This document shows positions 37,222-49,700 of a DNA stretch of 64,000 nucleotides, piece after piece; the stretch's first letter is position 1; each line of letters opens with the position of its first letter. The notes under the pieces are model-generated. The model was not told where the DNA came from. It saw nothing but the letters and a program-made list of their open reading frames with translations, and made no database searches. The stretch comes from Brugia malayi. Its lineage: Eukaryota; Nematoda; Chromadorea; Rhabditida; Onchocercidae. The stretch is from assembly GCF_000002995.4 (NCBI RefSeq), contig NW_025062476.1:434001-498000 (forward strand), read 5' to 3'. A program made the position numbers and the translations under genes.

Positions 37222-40188
37222 ATGATGGTAACATTTTCGATCGTTACTTTCTCGCTCATATGGATTGCATTTTCTGTACATGCAGATTTCCAGAAAATTA
37301 AATTCAAAAATTGTAGTAAGCTATAAAGTTGTTGTCAATTTTTGAGATTTCTAAATTATTTGATCGAATAAATTTGCTGGTAGGAGTGATTTTTGAGTTC
37401 ACTGGTAGATTAAGCAATTTGAAAAGAATTATTTCACATTGACTGTCAATCATCTGATAGATTTAATTTAATTTTTAATTAATAAGATTAGCTCGACACT
37501 AGTATTCTTATACAAAAATTGGTTTTAGAATCAGTATTCAATATTACAAATGTAGAAGTAAATGGATGTGTGGGCTCATCGCAGCGCCATTGTGCTTTCA
37601 GAAGAGGGACAACACCGCATTTACGAATTGAATTCGTTCCAAGTAAAAACTTTTTTTTTATCAATTCGATCAATTTTTGGCTTATAAATTTTTGATGGAT
37701 AAAGCAAAATTTAATTTAACAACTGCTTTTCAATGACTGTAATAAACTAAAGAAGAATGAATTGAACTGTTCAAATTCAATGTATTCAGGTATTACTTCT
37801 TCTATTATTATTTTCTATTAAACATTCTAAGAAATGCAGCAGTAAATGCAACAAAATTTATTCTTGACTGTTTTATTTGGACTCAAAAAGAATTGCAAAA
37901 TGAGTTAAATTTTTATTAAAATAATCCAAAATGCTAGATTTAATCATTTTGAAATATTTATAATAAATATATATGGATAAAATTAAATTAAATATTAAAA
38001 CTTTTTTAAGTTAATTGCTTGCTCGTTAAATTTTTATACTCAATAGTTAATTAACCAACGAGAAATATAAAGTTTGCATTTAATGATGAATCTGCAAATT
38101 GCATTTAACCATTTCATTTTATGCTATTATTTTCACACCTATTTTTAGCACGAACAACAGAAACTCTTGAAACTGCAGTACGGGCAAAAATCGCCGGTGG
38201 CGTTATTGTATCATTCAATTTGGAAGAAAAAAATCCGTGCAGAGGTGGTAACCTGACGTGTCCTCTTGAGGAAGGCAAGACGTACTACTATCAGCAAGGT
38301 GTCAGTATACTCAAAGAATATCCTATGGCATGTTATACTATTATTTCCCTTTTTTAAAATCCACATTATGTGGAAAGGTATAACTAACAGTTTTACATAC
38401 TTAAAAAGGTGTGAGTTACATGAAAATATTACCAATAGATATTTAATTTGTGTGCAGACATTCACCTGATTGTAAGTAATAATTATTAGACTGATGCAAA
38501 ATAACAACACCTTCAACTATTAATTTCAAATCATTATCTGAAACATTTATTTGTAAATTAAATTAAAATTAAACAGCAAAAAGTAATCGATATAATTGTA
38601 GAACTGGTGTAATCCGGTAAACATTGTAGATCAGATCCGGTAAGGGCAACTTCAATTTGTTTACTTGAATCGTTGGTATATGACACAAAATGAATTTTTT
38701 TTCCACTTATTAGTGCTAGCTGTAGGAGTCGAAATTGTGGATATATCTGATAAACCTGCACAATCGTTTCAAAGTAATAATGATTTTAATGAGATTTGAA
38801 GAACTTTAGTAGTAGATAATAGCTATTTAAAACAGTAATCATCTTTATACTGTATAGGAACTTACTCAAAAGTTCGAAAATTGATCATTCTATGGTTGTT
38901 CAACATTTGAGCCAAATTAAAAAAGATAAAATGTTTAATAACTACCTTTTCATCAAACAATCATTATTTCTCTTAGAGCAGATTTAGTTGAAGTTTCTCT
39001 GAAGCTTTTCTTGGAGTTTTTCCGTTCGATCATCATAATTAATTGTTGCAGTTGTTTTATCTGACCCATTTTGTTTATCCAATTTCCAATTAAGCTCATT
39101 TCAATTGAAAACGGTCAGTGAAAAAATAGTTAGTCATCACATTTCTGTTCTTTAAAACCTCCATCTTCTTGAAATAATATTTCACTATATGTTCCTTAGC
39201 AATTCTAGAATCAAATAAATTGGCTGATATTGTGAGCTGCCACCTGTTGTGAATTATTTTATCTTTGTTGAGGATCAGAAACAAACAGAAATTTAAAAGG
39301 CTTATCTTGATTATAGAATAAACAATTCAACTGATGATAGTATTACGTAGACCGTAGAAGCAAAATAGTTGACGTCGATTACGCTTAGTTTATAAAAACA
39401 CAGTAAGACTGTTGAATCTTTATTAATATAATATGATTTTAAGATGAACAGTACCAGTAGACAAAGTAGCAAGGAAAAAAAAGAAAGTTACGAGTTGTTT
39501 GTAATAGGAAACTTCTTTTTTGTTAGTATCACATTTATATATGTGTTGAGAATTGGGAATAATTACAACAAACATTACACAGATATTCATTTGCATACAC
39601 GATAGATGATGCCCTTACAGTATAAGGATTGTAACAAGATCAAATTGGGAGATTAGCATGTGATTTTCAGTTAGATAAGATAACAAGAAGGAACGAATGA
39701 ACAAGAATAAAGCTGAAGAATTTAAAATTAGTTAAATGATTCATAACACTGCTAACAATTATTGACAATTTGAATGATTAATTTTTATATAAATTCATTT
39801 TGTTATTTTATTTGAAGTTCCATGACATTGAAATTCGCGACACTACCGCTTAAATGAAAAAATTCTCGAACTTGCTGTCTGTTTAATAATATTTCATTAG
39901 GTAAACGGTAAGTAAACAAGTTATCAAAGATGAATCCCAGTTTCATACGAAAGAATAACATTTATTCAATAAGATCAAAAACAATTAGCTTCAACTTAAT
40001 ATGTTATAAAAGCTTATCGTTTATACTACTAACTATTCATTCATTCATTATTCATTAGAATTACCTTATTTCAGGTGGATAATGTACAAATTAATTGGCT
40101 TCTCAATGATAAAAGCAACGACGGAGCTCTAAATGATGCTAACAAACGAGAAATATGTATCATATTTTTAGCGAAAATTATTGAATAA
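37222..40188 (+). CDS. NPC2: NPC2-like ML-domain sterol/lipid-binding protein
   Basis: Four exons (37222-37315, 37529-37642, 38149-38327, 40075-40188) encode 166 residues. A signal peptide (MMVTFSIVTFSLIWIAFSVH) precedes an ML (MD-2-related lipid-recognition) domain. All six cysteines of NPC2 are present and in order: KNC, NGC, RHC, NPC, LTC and EIC. Family landmarks CPLEEGKTYYY, KEYP and INWLLND are visible. NPC2 carries cholesterol in the lysosome lumen and hands it to NPC1; nematode members also occur in secretions. Exon 3 must end at 38327 to keep the frame, which makes the intron donor GC (GCATGT), and the last intron is long (1,747 nt). A GT donor elsewhere in exon 3 leads to an early stop after joining. 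The second in-frame ATG at 37225 is an equally possible start. Confidence 0.9.
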
Positions 40189-41369
40189 ATATAACAGTAT
40201 GCTTATCAGTACATATCATCTTATCAATCACAAAACAATTTGCTAGCAACTTCCTCTGCTTCTAAAGAAACTATACCTATGATATATAATCGAAATATGA
40301 TCAATCAACGCTATTAAGCAAAGTGTCACTTGACTTTCTGTCATTTTGGATCGAATACATCCTTTTAACCTACATAGTTGGAATAAAATCAGAAAGTAAG
40401 GTGTGATTGCAGTAAACAATACCGCAGTTTGAAGCGAACCTGGATACTCGTCGTAACCGTGTACTCCTACCTTTTCCATAGATAATCATTAGGAATCTCT
40501 ATCTTACATGTCGTACGCTAACTAGAAAACTTACGTGGCACTGAGAATTTCGTAGCGAGACACGTTATACCCGTGGGACTTCAATCCCCGTCACTGACGT
40601 CCTTGTCTGTTTTTAAGTTACTTACGGTGGTCAGTTTGCCGGATTAAATTGTGATGAAGACGAATAACATTTCTAGCTCTTTCCGGATATGATTTAGACT
40701 GATCACTATTTCATTCTTCTAATTTTAAAAATTGTTTGATGCGCTATTAATGTCGAGATTATATAAATTTAATATCACTTTACCGTTCTTTCTGTTTTTG
40801 CCCAACAAATTTTCATACAAGACAAACAAATAAAACGCACCCTGCAGAGTGAACGCTAATAACTCTGAAACAGAACTTAACTTTTCTACTACAAAATCCC
40901 GACGACTTCCTTCAAAAAGTTCACTGCTTCAACTGCTGCTGCTTACACTATCGAATTTGGGTTGGAAGTGCACTGAAACTGCAATGTTGCAATACCTTTC
41001 ACTATATTACTTCTTACTTTTACCTTCAATATAACCTGTTCTGCAGCCCATCATCGCATAATCGCATAAGCTTTTAACACTCTGTTGACCACAGAAATTC
41101 TTTTGTTAAGTTTCAGTTCAACCTGAGCTGCGTTAAACTAAACTCACTTTATTTAAGCAGTAAATCGATGGTAGAAAATCCATCATATTCTCACTTTATT
41201 TAAAGGTAGAAAATCCATCAATTTTATTTTCTTCGCTTAATACGATCGCAATGTGCAATTCTGCTTGACGCAGCGTAAATCAAAATTTAATTTGACGAGA
41301 AATAAAGTTGCTCTGCACTTTTCAAAATATTTAATATAAATTATGTCATTTCAGATTGGTGAGGAGAAA
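40189..41369. other. Intergenic region and 5' flank of VPS13D
   Basis: About 1.2 kb between NPC2 and VPS13D on the same strand. It contains an imperfect direct duplication at 41143-41220 and a pyrimidine-rich splice acceptor (ATTTCAG) at 41348-41354, 15 bases before the VPS13D ATG. No gene is supported. Confidence 0.5.
41143..41220. repeat. Imperfect direct duplication upstream of VPS13D
   Basis: CTCACTTTATTTAA and GGTAGAAAATCCATCA occur at 41143-41185 and again at 41190-41220. The second copy lacks about 12 nt between the two words. Confidence 0.8.
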
Positions 41370-44300
41370 ATGTTGGAAAATTTAGTTGCTTGGGTTCTTA
41401 ACAATTATGTAGGAGAATATTTAGAAAATTTGAATACCGATCAGTTAAGCATAGCTTTGTTGCAAGGTATGTCCTGCTTTGCCATCATCACATCATTTAT
41501 TAATGTCTTTCCACTCGTTATTTCCTTTTTTTTTTCAATTTTCGATTTTTTAAATCAATTATTAAGTTTCTTTTCGAAAACAAATCGGAATTTCAAGTAT
41601 ATAATGTGGTAAAATATAACTTTCAGGACAGGTTGAACTGGAAAATGTTCCCCTGAAGAAGTCGGCTTTGCGTAAATTCGATATTCCACTAAAGGTAACC
41701 AAGATTTTTTTATAAATTTTTGAACTAAACTTGTAGTAAAAATTTTAAAATACGTTATAATGTGAATGTCTTCAAAATTTCTAACACTTCTAATGTCGAT
41801 TTCCTATCTATGAAATTGGTCTTGTTGATTCTTATTTTCCATTTTGTTAGCAATCCATCATATTAGACACTTTTGCTTAATGATATGCATGCATCCTAAG
41901 CTGGTGATTACTGTTACTGCAAAGAAATTGACGTCCTATGAGGCAAATTAAGAAAAAAAGAATTTGTTCTTTTAAAATTTGTTTCATTTCTCAACTGATT
42001 TTCCAAAATGTCTTTCTTCAGTTCAAGTTGTAGAATCTAAAATTGCTATGTTAGTGCTAATATGAATCTCTCTTCACCCAACAGCACTTAAAATGAAATT
42101 TATATTTGAGGTAAAATCTGGCTTGCTTGGGAAACTTACCCTATCAGTACCATTAACTCGTTTGCGAAGTGAACCATGGGTTATCAAAATGAGTGATTTA
42201 CTGGTACTTCTGGAACCATCAACATCAGTTCGGTACGATGTTGAGAATGTAGAAATCTATGAGCAAGCTAAAAAGGAGCAGCAATTAGAGGATCTAGAAA
42301 AATACCATAAGGTTTGGATTTATTTTCTTTTTTTTTCACTTTTCCTTTTCAAACTGCTAATCTTGATGAATATCTACGACTATATGTAGACAATAAAATG
42401 ATCAAATTTTTGCTAAAACATTTTTCGGCTGAAGTTTGTTGTTTGAAATATCCTAAATATGAGGAACTTATAAAACACTTCATATCCATAAAATTGGCAA
42501 GATTAGTTTAATTTAGAATCTTTCAAAATTCTTGCCAGTTTTGGTTAGACATTGAAATTTTGAAATGAGTATTATAAACTTACGTAATAAATTTGAAAAT
42601 TTGAAAAAGGAATTTTTTAAATTTTTTCTTTAAATATCCTAAGGCAAAAATACTTATAAATTTAGTAAATGTAAAGAAGTTGAGTATGGAGGAGTATTTA
42701 GGAAATGGGTTATTAAACACCAAATTGCGAGAAAAAAAAGAAAAGTGCTAGAAGATTAGGAATTTTACAAAGGAAAGCGAAAGAAGAAATATCTGTAATA
42801 CTACAGATTCTAAAAGTTTTATATGCGAAAACAAAAGAAGAACTTATGAACATAATTCATGATTTTGCTGAGTATAATGTGTTAAAAAAAAATTTTAATT
42901 ACAAAACTGTTTTTACAAAAGAAAAGATTTATAAAATCGAATGGTATGGTTTTAATGGCTGAAATATTGTAGCAAAAAGAGATTTCAAAAAACACCATTA
43001 ATAAGTCAAAGAATTTTTACAAGCAGGTAGTATAATGGTGAATAAGCGTGCTGTCATGAACCTTTTTTAACTCTTTTTTATAACTATTTTCCTATATTAA
43101 CGGATCTAGTTTAATTTTTATGAATCCGAACCTCAAAACAATGAATAACGTATAATTATTTTAAAATTTTTTAATAGGATTATTTTCAGAGACAATTACT
43201 AAGTTATTGGGGTTTGCCTAGCCCAGACAGTGCATCGGAACAAAACTGGTGGGGGGCATCATTAGTATCAACTATTGTCAATAATATTCAGGTATTTAGA
43301 GTTTTTTTTTTTTATGAATTTGTTTTTATTTATACTTAACCGTATTTCAATTTCAAAGCTTTAAAAGTTTGAAATTTAGGAAAAACAGTTCCTGTGTTAT
43401 CGCAATTATATAATTATAATGTTTTAATTATACAGTGAATTTCCTTTCTATGATTTATGATACTGCTATAATTCTGAACAAAAAAGTGGAAAATAAGTGT
43501 TATCATTTTTGTTCATTTTTTCTTTGCAGTTAGTTCTAACTAATGTTCACATACGATATGAAGATGATGTAACATTATCGAACAATATACCATTTGTTTG
43601 TGGTGTGCGTATACATAATGTCAGCATGCAAACTACAAATTCACATTGGGTATTTTAATTTGATTTGTTTGCTTCTTGTTTATTTTATTTCAGCTAATGA
43701 AGTGACATTAGACAGACAGTAAATTGACAACTTTTTCATTTAAAATTGGTTCATGAATCAAAAGTCATATTTCGCAATATAGCGTAATATTTACGTTTTG
43801 TTTGTTGTAGATGCATTCTTGAAGTTCTATAGTCTTTTTTGTTGAGATCTTATAGTTTGTATTATGGAAGTAATAGAGGATAATTTTGATCCGTCATTGA
43901 TTTCCTCCAATTCATTCATTGCTTCCAGAAATATTACCTTATTAAATCATGAAAAATCAATGTCGTTAACGGCGATCTTAAAATAGTGACGTTATTTGCA
44001 ACTAATGATTTTTTTTTTTTTGGTAACTAAAGATATAGACTTCGGGATAAAGTATGAGAATCAGATTTGATGTTTTTAGGAAACTGGATACATGCAACCA
44101 CGAGATGGTGTAAATATGTTTAAAAAACTAGGGATAGAAGGTTTATCAGTGTACTGGAATTGTGGGCAGCGAGTCACTGGAGAAATCAAGAGCTACATGG
44201 ATCTTCAGGTCTAATTTCTCACCTGTTTCTTCCGTTTTAAGAAATTAAGAATTATGGAATGATTTTTTCCGTTTTTAGAAGTTAAAAAATGATCTTTATC

Positions 44301-46786
44301 TTGCTCAATGAGAAGTGATATCATTAAAATTAGAATTTTGAGTGTTTTTATTGTTTTTACCGGCAAGAAAGTATATTAATTGTAGTATATGATGGCACCA
44401 GAAATCAGTAAAGATAATGTGTGTATCCTTCAACCGTTCAGTGCTCATTTATATATGGAAAGAAATACGAACAAATTTCCTTTGAAAACATATCCTTATA
44501 TTCCTAGATTTAAGGTACGTTCACAAAATTTTTGTCTGAACCGCGTAGATAATGTAGTTTTGTCATTTGTATGAAGGATTGATAAGCTAACTTCTTTTAC
44601 ATTTTGTTTTTTGTGTGTGAATTAATTTTCTTTTATGTTATGCTCGAAGAATTGAAAATTTTTTTCTTTTTTTTTTTTTTTTTTTGAAAAATTTTTTTCT
44701 ATTTTGCAGCAATTTTTTTTTCTATCAACAAAGCAATATCGCTTTAAAAGAAAAAACTTATTTCTTTTGTAGTTTAATTTGTGTCCTGAGAAAGTTGTAA
44801 TTGAACTGACAAAACGACAACTCTTGGAAATGAGTTCATTAGGAAAAGAATGGGCTCGGTTTGACAGGTCACGACAACATCGAAAATGGCGGCCACTGAC
44901 CACTGTTGGTGAAAAGTATGTATTGTCAGTCTTAGAGTATCACATTTTTGCTGATTAACAATTGAACGAGAAATGAGAATATTTACGTAATGTATATCAT
45001 GAAAGTTGAGACTTGTATCTTCATTAGGATTACTTTTTTAGTGCGAAAGAATGGTGGAATTTTGCATACAATCGTGTACAGGACCAAGAAAGGCAAAGAA
45101 AAATAAGACATACTTGGAGTTTTGCTTATAATCGTGCAAAGCAACTGAACTCATATTGTCGAGCTTATCGACGGAGGTTACTATCTTACTTGGAGACATC
45201 TGCAATCTCCGTATGCCCTGTTTTATATTCTTTTTTATGTTATTGTTTTCAAAGTTTATGTGTAATTTTTCATGACAACTCTTGTTTTCATAATTGATGT
45301 CTAAATCTTTTAAAAAAAAAAAAAAAAACTATTACTGGAAAATACTTTTCCTAGGCTAGTGGTCAATCGAATAAATTTAATGAAAGGTATGAAACCTCAC
45401 ATTTTGGGAATGCTTTTGGCCAAAATTATGGTGCGGAACATACGGAAGAAGTGGGAACAATTACAACTTCATCAAATTTAACAACCACTGCTTCTTTAAG
45501 AAGATCTGCAAACTCCGAGGATTTAATTTTGATGAAACAAATCGAAAGAGATTCCAATTACACCTATCATGTGAGTTCCGAGTTTCTAGTGCTGTTTGAA
45601 TTCTAATTTCTCATTATTTTCATGTTCGGATGTCAGTAAACGTTAATGCTACCTGTTTTAGTGCTACGCTCACAAACTCAAATTATTGAGCATTACAAAC
45701 GAGCAATTGTTGAATTATAAGTATTGAGAAAATGTTGGAGTAGACATTACTCAATAAAATTCAATTTGAGCATAAATCCGATAAAATTGTTTTTTAGGAA
45801 TTACAATTGTTTCGAGAAACGGTATACCGGCGGATCCTTGCTGAAAAGGAAGCACGTCTATGTAGTGAAAATGGACTGCAGTCGGATGATGAAAGTTTTG
45901 AAAACATCGGCTTTCGTTAGTGAAGTTTTTTAAGAGTAAAATGTTAATACAAAGTTATTTTGGTTCTGTTTAGATTTAACATATTATGTATGCAGATTAT
46001 ATATTCTATATCTTACTTATAGAGGCATTAAATAGATCAAAGATTTTATGTAAAATATTGCTTGTTTCAGCTGTATTTCGCAGTGACTCAGATACTGATA
46101 GAACAACCAGTAGTAATCATTCGCATTCTGAAGAAGGAACAAAAAATTCTGGTGGTGGATTATACAGTTGGTTGAGTAGTTGGATATATGGTCCACAAAA
46201 AGGTTCTCAGTATTTTTTTAGCTTAGCTAATTTATTCACTTTTGCTTTGTTACCTAACCAAATTGAATCATTATTGCATCTAACTAGTTCTCTTTAGAAA
46301 CTGTTCAGTTGCTGTTATAACCTAAGTCAAATAGAAAGCACTGAATTAAAACACCACATTAATTAGAATTCTGAAAAGAAAATTAGATAAATTGAGACAT
46401 CAGAAATTTAAACTCAAATTTCTACAGAGGAAGCAAAATCAGAAAAAAAGGATCATTATGAATCAATGTTCGATATGTTATCTACCAATGAAAAAGAAAG
46501 CTCTTTTTCCACAGATTTCAAGCTGCTTGAAAAACAGGTAAGTCATTTTCTCTTTTTTTTTTCTGTCCTCTTTTTTCTATCGTTCTTTTTTAGGGAGTTT
46601 TAAAGGATTTCTTAATTTCTGAAAAATTTGTAAAAAATGACAGAAATATTAAAGGTTGAAGATGAAATTTTGGATGTGCTGAACGAGAGCAGGGATGATT
46701 CAACTATACTACATCGTGATACTCTGCTAGCGGAAGTAAAATTGAAACTTGAAAGGATGACAATACGTTTTATAGAGGATTTTGAG
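41370..46786 (+). other. VPS13D: VPS13D exons 1-14: chorein N-domain and start of channel
   Basis: Exons 41370-41466, 41627-41694, 42111-42311, 43178-43291, 43530-43649, 44080-44208, 44386-44514, 44773-44915, 45042-45210, 45355-45570, 45798-45915, 46071-46202, 46428-46537, 46655-46786. Exon 9 carries [10 protein letters not shown], like the WWYFALNA region of VPS13D, and exon 12 carries SWLSSWIYG, like the Trp-rich loop that follows it in the family. Exon 14 uses a weak AAAG acceptor, chosen because the nearby CAG gives an immediate stop. Confidence 0.88.
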
Positions 46787-49700
46787 GTAATTTGTTATAA
46801 ACTACCTTGGTTTTAAAAAACAGGTATCAAGTTTTTCCAAGTAGCATGCACTAAGAAGTTGACCAGTCGATAATTGTATTTTTTATAGTTTTCCTTCTGA
46901 TTACTCAGATCTTTTTTGCAAGTGCAAAAAAAAAAATTAAAGAAGCTGCAAATAAAGTCTAAAATAGGCTTTCTTTATCAGTACGTCACATCGTTGATCA
47001 AACAAAACTTTTCACACAATTCAAAAAGTTTTCAGACTTATTCTTTTTACTTCAAGCGTTTTACTTTTGCCATTTATGCATGAAAAGTTACTATGAAGGA
47101 TTGGAAGCGGAATTTTATAAAACTATCGAATTAGTAAAATATCAGTAAGAAATTCTTAAAACATGAGTTTCAATTACAATGTTTAGAATCGAAAAGATGG
47201 AAGTACGCGAGTGCTAGCGATGGATCTGTGGCAGTTAGCAAGCTGTGTTCATCTTAGCCCACGTCGCCATAGTACGGCTGTGTCACTTTCTGTTAAAGAT
47301 TTGAGTCTGCAAAGATTATGCACTTTCCCTGCGGAAGATACATTAATCGACAATACGCAAGATGGTTAACAATTTTTCTCTATTTATAAATGTGCAGTTC
47401 GCACTTCACAGTGAGAAAAAATAAAGTTGAAGCTGTTAGTATGAGGTCATCTTTATCAATTTGTTCTAGACGAAACTGATAGACAAGAAAGCGAATCGTT
47501 GATGTTTGGATTTGCCAAAGAAACAACTCAAATCTTATTTGCAATTGGGAAAGCTGGAAGAACTAGTAATCGAAATACTTCAGAGTATACCAAAAGCAAT
47601 GATTTGAACGATGCACTTTTCCGGTAAATTTTCTTTCAATATCTGATATTTAAATTAAACTCTTTGCAGATACGATTTATCTCTTAGTTTTTCCTAGTAG
47701 TCCTTGCTGATGAGTCAGTTGCTTGTCAAATTAGAGCTTTTCAGTTTTATTTATTTATTCATTTTTTTTTTGAAGATTAGCATACCATCGTCGTGCTCCA
47801 AAGATGACGGTGACACACACGCTTGATGTAAAATGCAGTGAATTATCAGTACTGTATAATGAAGGTGCTTTTGATGATTTAGCTACCTTTTTCAGCGATA
47901 AAAGCACAATAAAACAGGTACGTAAACAACCTTTGTTTATAAACGAAAATTGTGTTTTACTAGTCGATTTTGTTATCTCATTTAATGGTGAATGTGTTTT
48001 TTTTTTTTTTTTGAAAATAATATACAAAGGTTAAGCGTTGGATTATAGTAAGATTTTCGGGTCCATCAGGTTGAAAAAGGGGAATATTTAATCATAATAA
48101 GATTACAGTTAATAAACACAAATATTTGGGATGTAAGATATATGTTAAAACATAATTTCTTTTTAAAAACAATATTTTTATTTATTATAGGATAAAAATT
48201 TGGATCCTATATTGATGGAAGTTATCACTGTCATTGACTTCGTTATTCATTGTCCCCAAGTTTGTAATTATTTTTTAATAATATTCATTCAGTTTAATAT
48301 TCTAGTCGTTAACTTCTTTATGCTAAGTTCCAGAACACTATAAATTCTTTTTTTTTTTTTTTTAATATATATATTTAAATTAGCAAATACGGAGCTCGGC
48401 AAAGTAGAGCATGCAAGCAGGATCGTATTGTATATGCGTTTCGGAAGAAAAGTTTGAGATTTTTTCGTGAAAATTTCGATATCTTTAAATTATAGATAAA
48501 AGTGGAGTTGCGTAGCAAACGGGGGAATTTATTAGATCGAAAAAAGAAATCAGCAACGTCGACACCGTTTGCTCTGGGTGATATGAGGGATTTAGTTGTT
48601 GGAATAACAAACAGAGAACAATTTATTACAACGGTATGGATTTGGAGGAATCTATTTAAAACATCTCATCTGCTAAGAAATATATGATTTTCAGGTATTC
48701 ATATTCACAGGATGATATAAGTTTTATTCTTTAACACAAAAACTGAAAAACCAACAGGTATTCTTAACAACTGCTGTAATATTTAAGGTTAAAATTGATT
48801 TTGGTTCGTTGGAAGTTAAAGATTTGTTCGAGCCGACAAGCGATGAATTATTATGCATAAGAAGTCAAACTTCTCTTAAGGTTTTCGTAAATTATTATAT
48901 CTGATGTAGTTAATTTCGCTTTTTTAGTGGTAAAATACAGCTTACTTTTCTGTGATACTTATTCAATAAAAACGGCGAATAATGTTTAGAAACAAATGTC
49001 TGTCTCATGTCCAAGTTTGAATGTTGACGACTTACGGTGCAAATCTTCTTTATCTCAGCGACGTATACGCAGTCTCAGTAAAATATTTTTTATTTATCAA
49101 GAAACATCTCCAAGTTAATTTTCTGTTTTAGTTCATTTAGATGGACTTTTAATAATTTTTATAAGCTTCAAAAAGCCACTCAAAAAAGTATATAGTACTT
49201 GTTAATGAATATATTTTAATGTGTGCAAATGATTATGAAGTTCAGGCGTAAATTCACTATCTACCACCGTGGATAATAGTAAAAATGAGAGATTGGGAAG
49301 CCCGCAGGAGAGTGCTGCTTTCAATAGTACTGCATTAAAGAATATTGACGTTGTTGGTGCATCTCATTTCACTTGTCTTTTAATTGGTAAAGAACACCCA
49401 TCTTTTGAATCTGAGTATAAAAAAGTGGGTACTTTATTCATCTGTTGCTTTATTTATTTATGATTAAAAAATTCAGAAAATGTAAAAGATATGAAATGGA
49501 TTTTTGATTTAGAATTATGACTCGTAATATCAGTGCTTGCTTAGAGTAAAAGAACCTTGGTATATAATTTTTATTTAGTTCTATACTGCAGTATTTATAT
49601 GTTACTGCAAATGCTTTTTTGAAGGATGAAGTGATAGAAATGAGTTTAAAATAATATATATTGTTCTGTGGAATTTAAATGCTTGCCAAATCTATTTGAT

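Noticed and set aside
40535..40610. GC-richer, tRNA-like stretch (GACTTCAATCCCCG resembles a T-arm)
   Set aside because: The acceptor and anticodon stems do not pair into a cloverleaf in either orientation.
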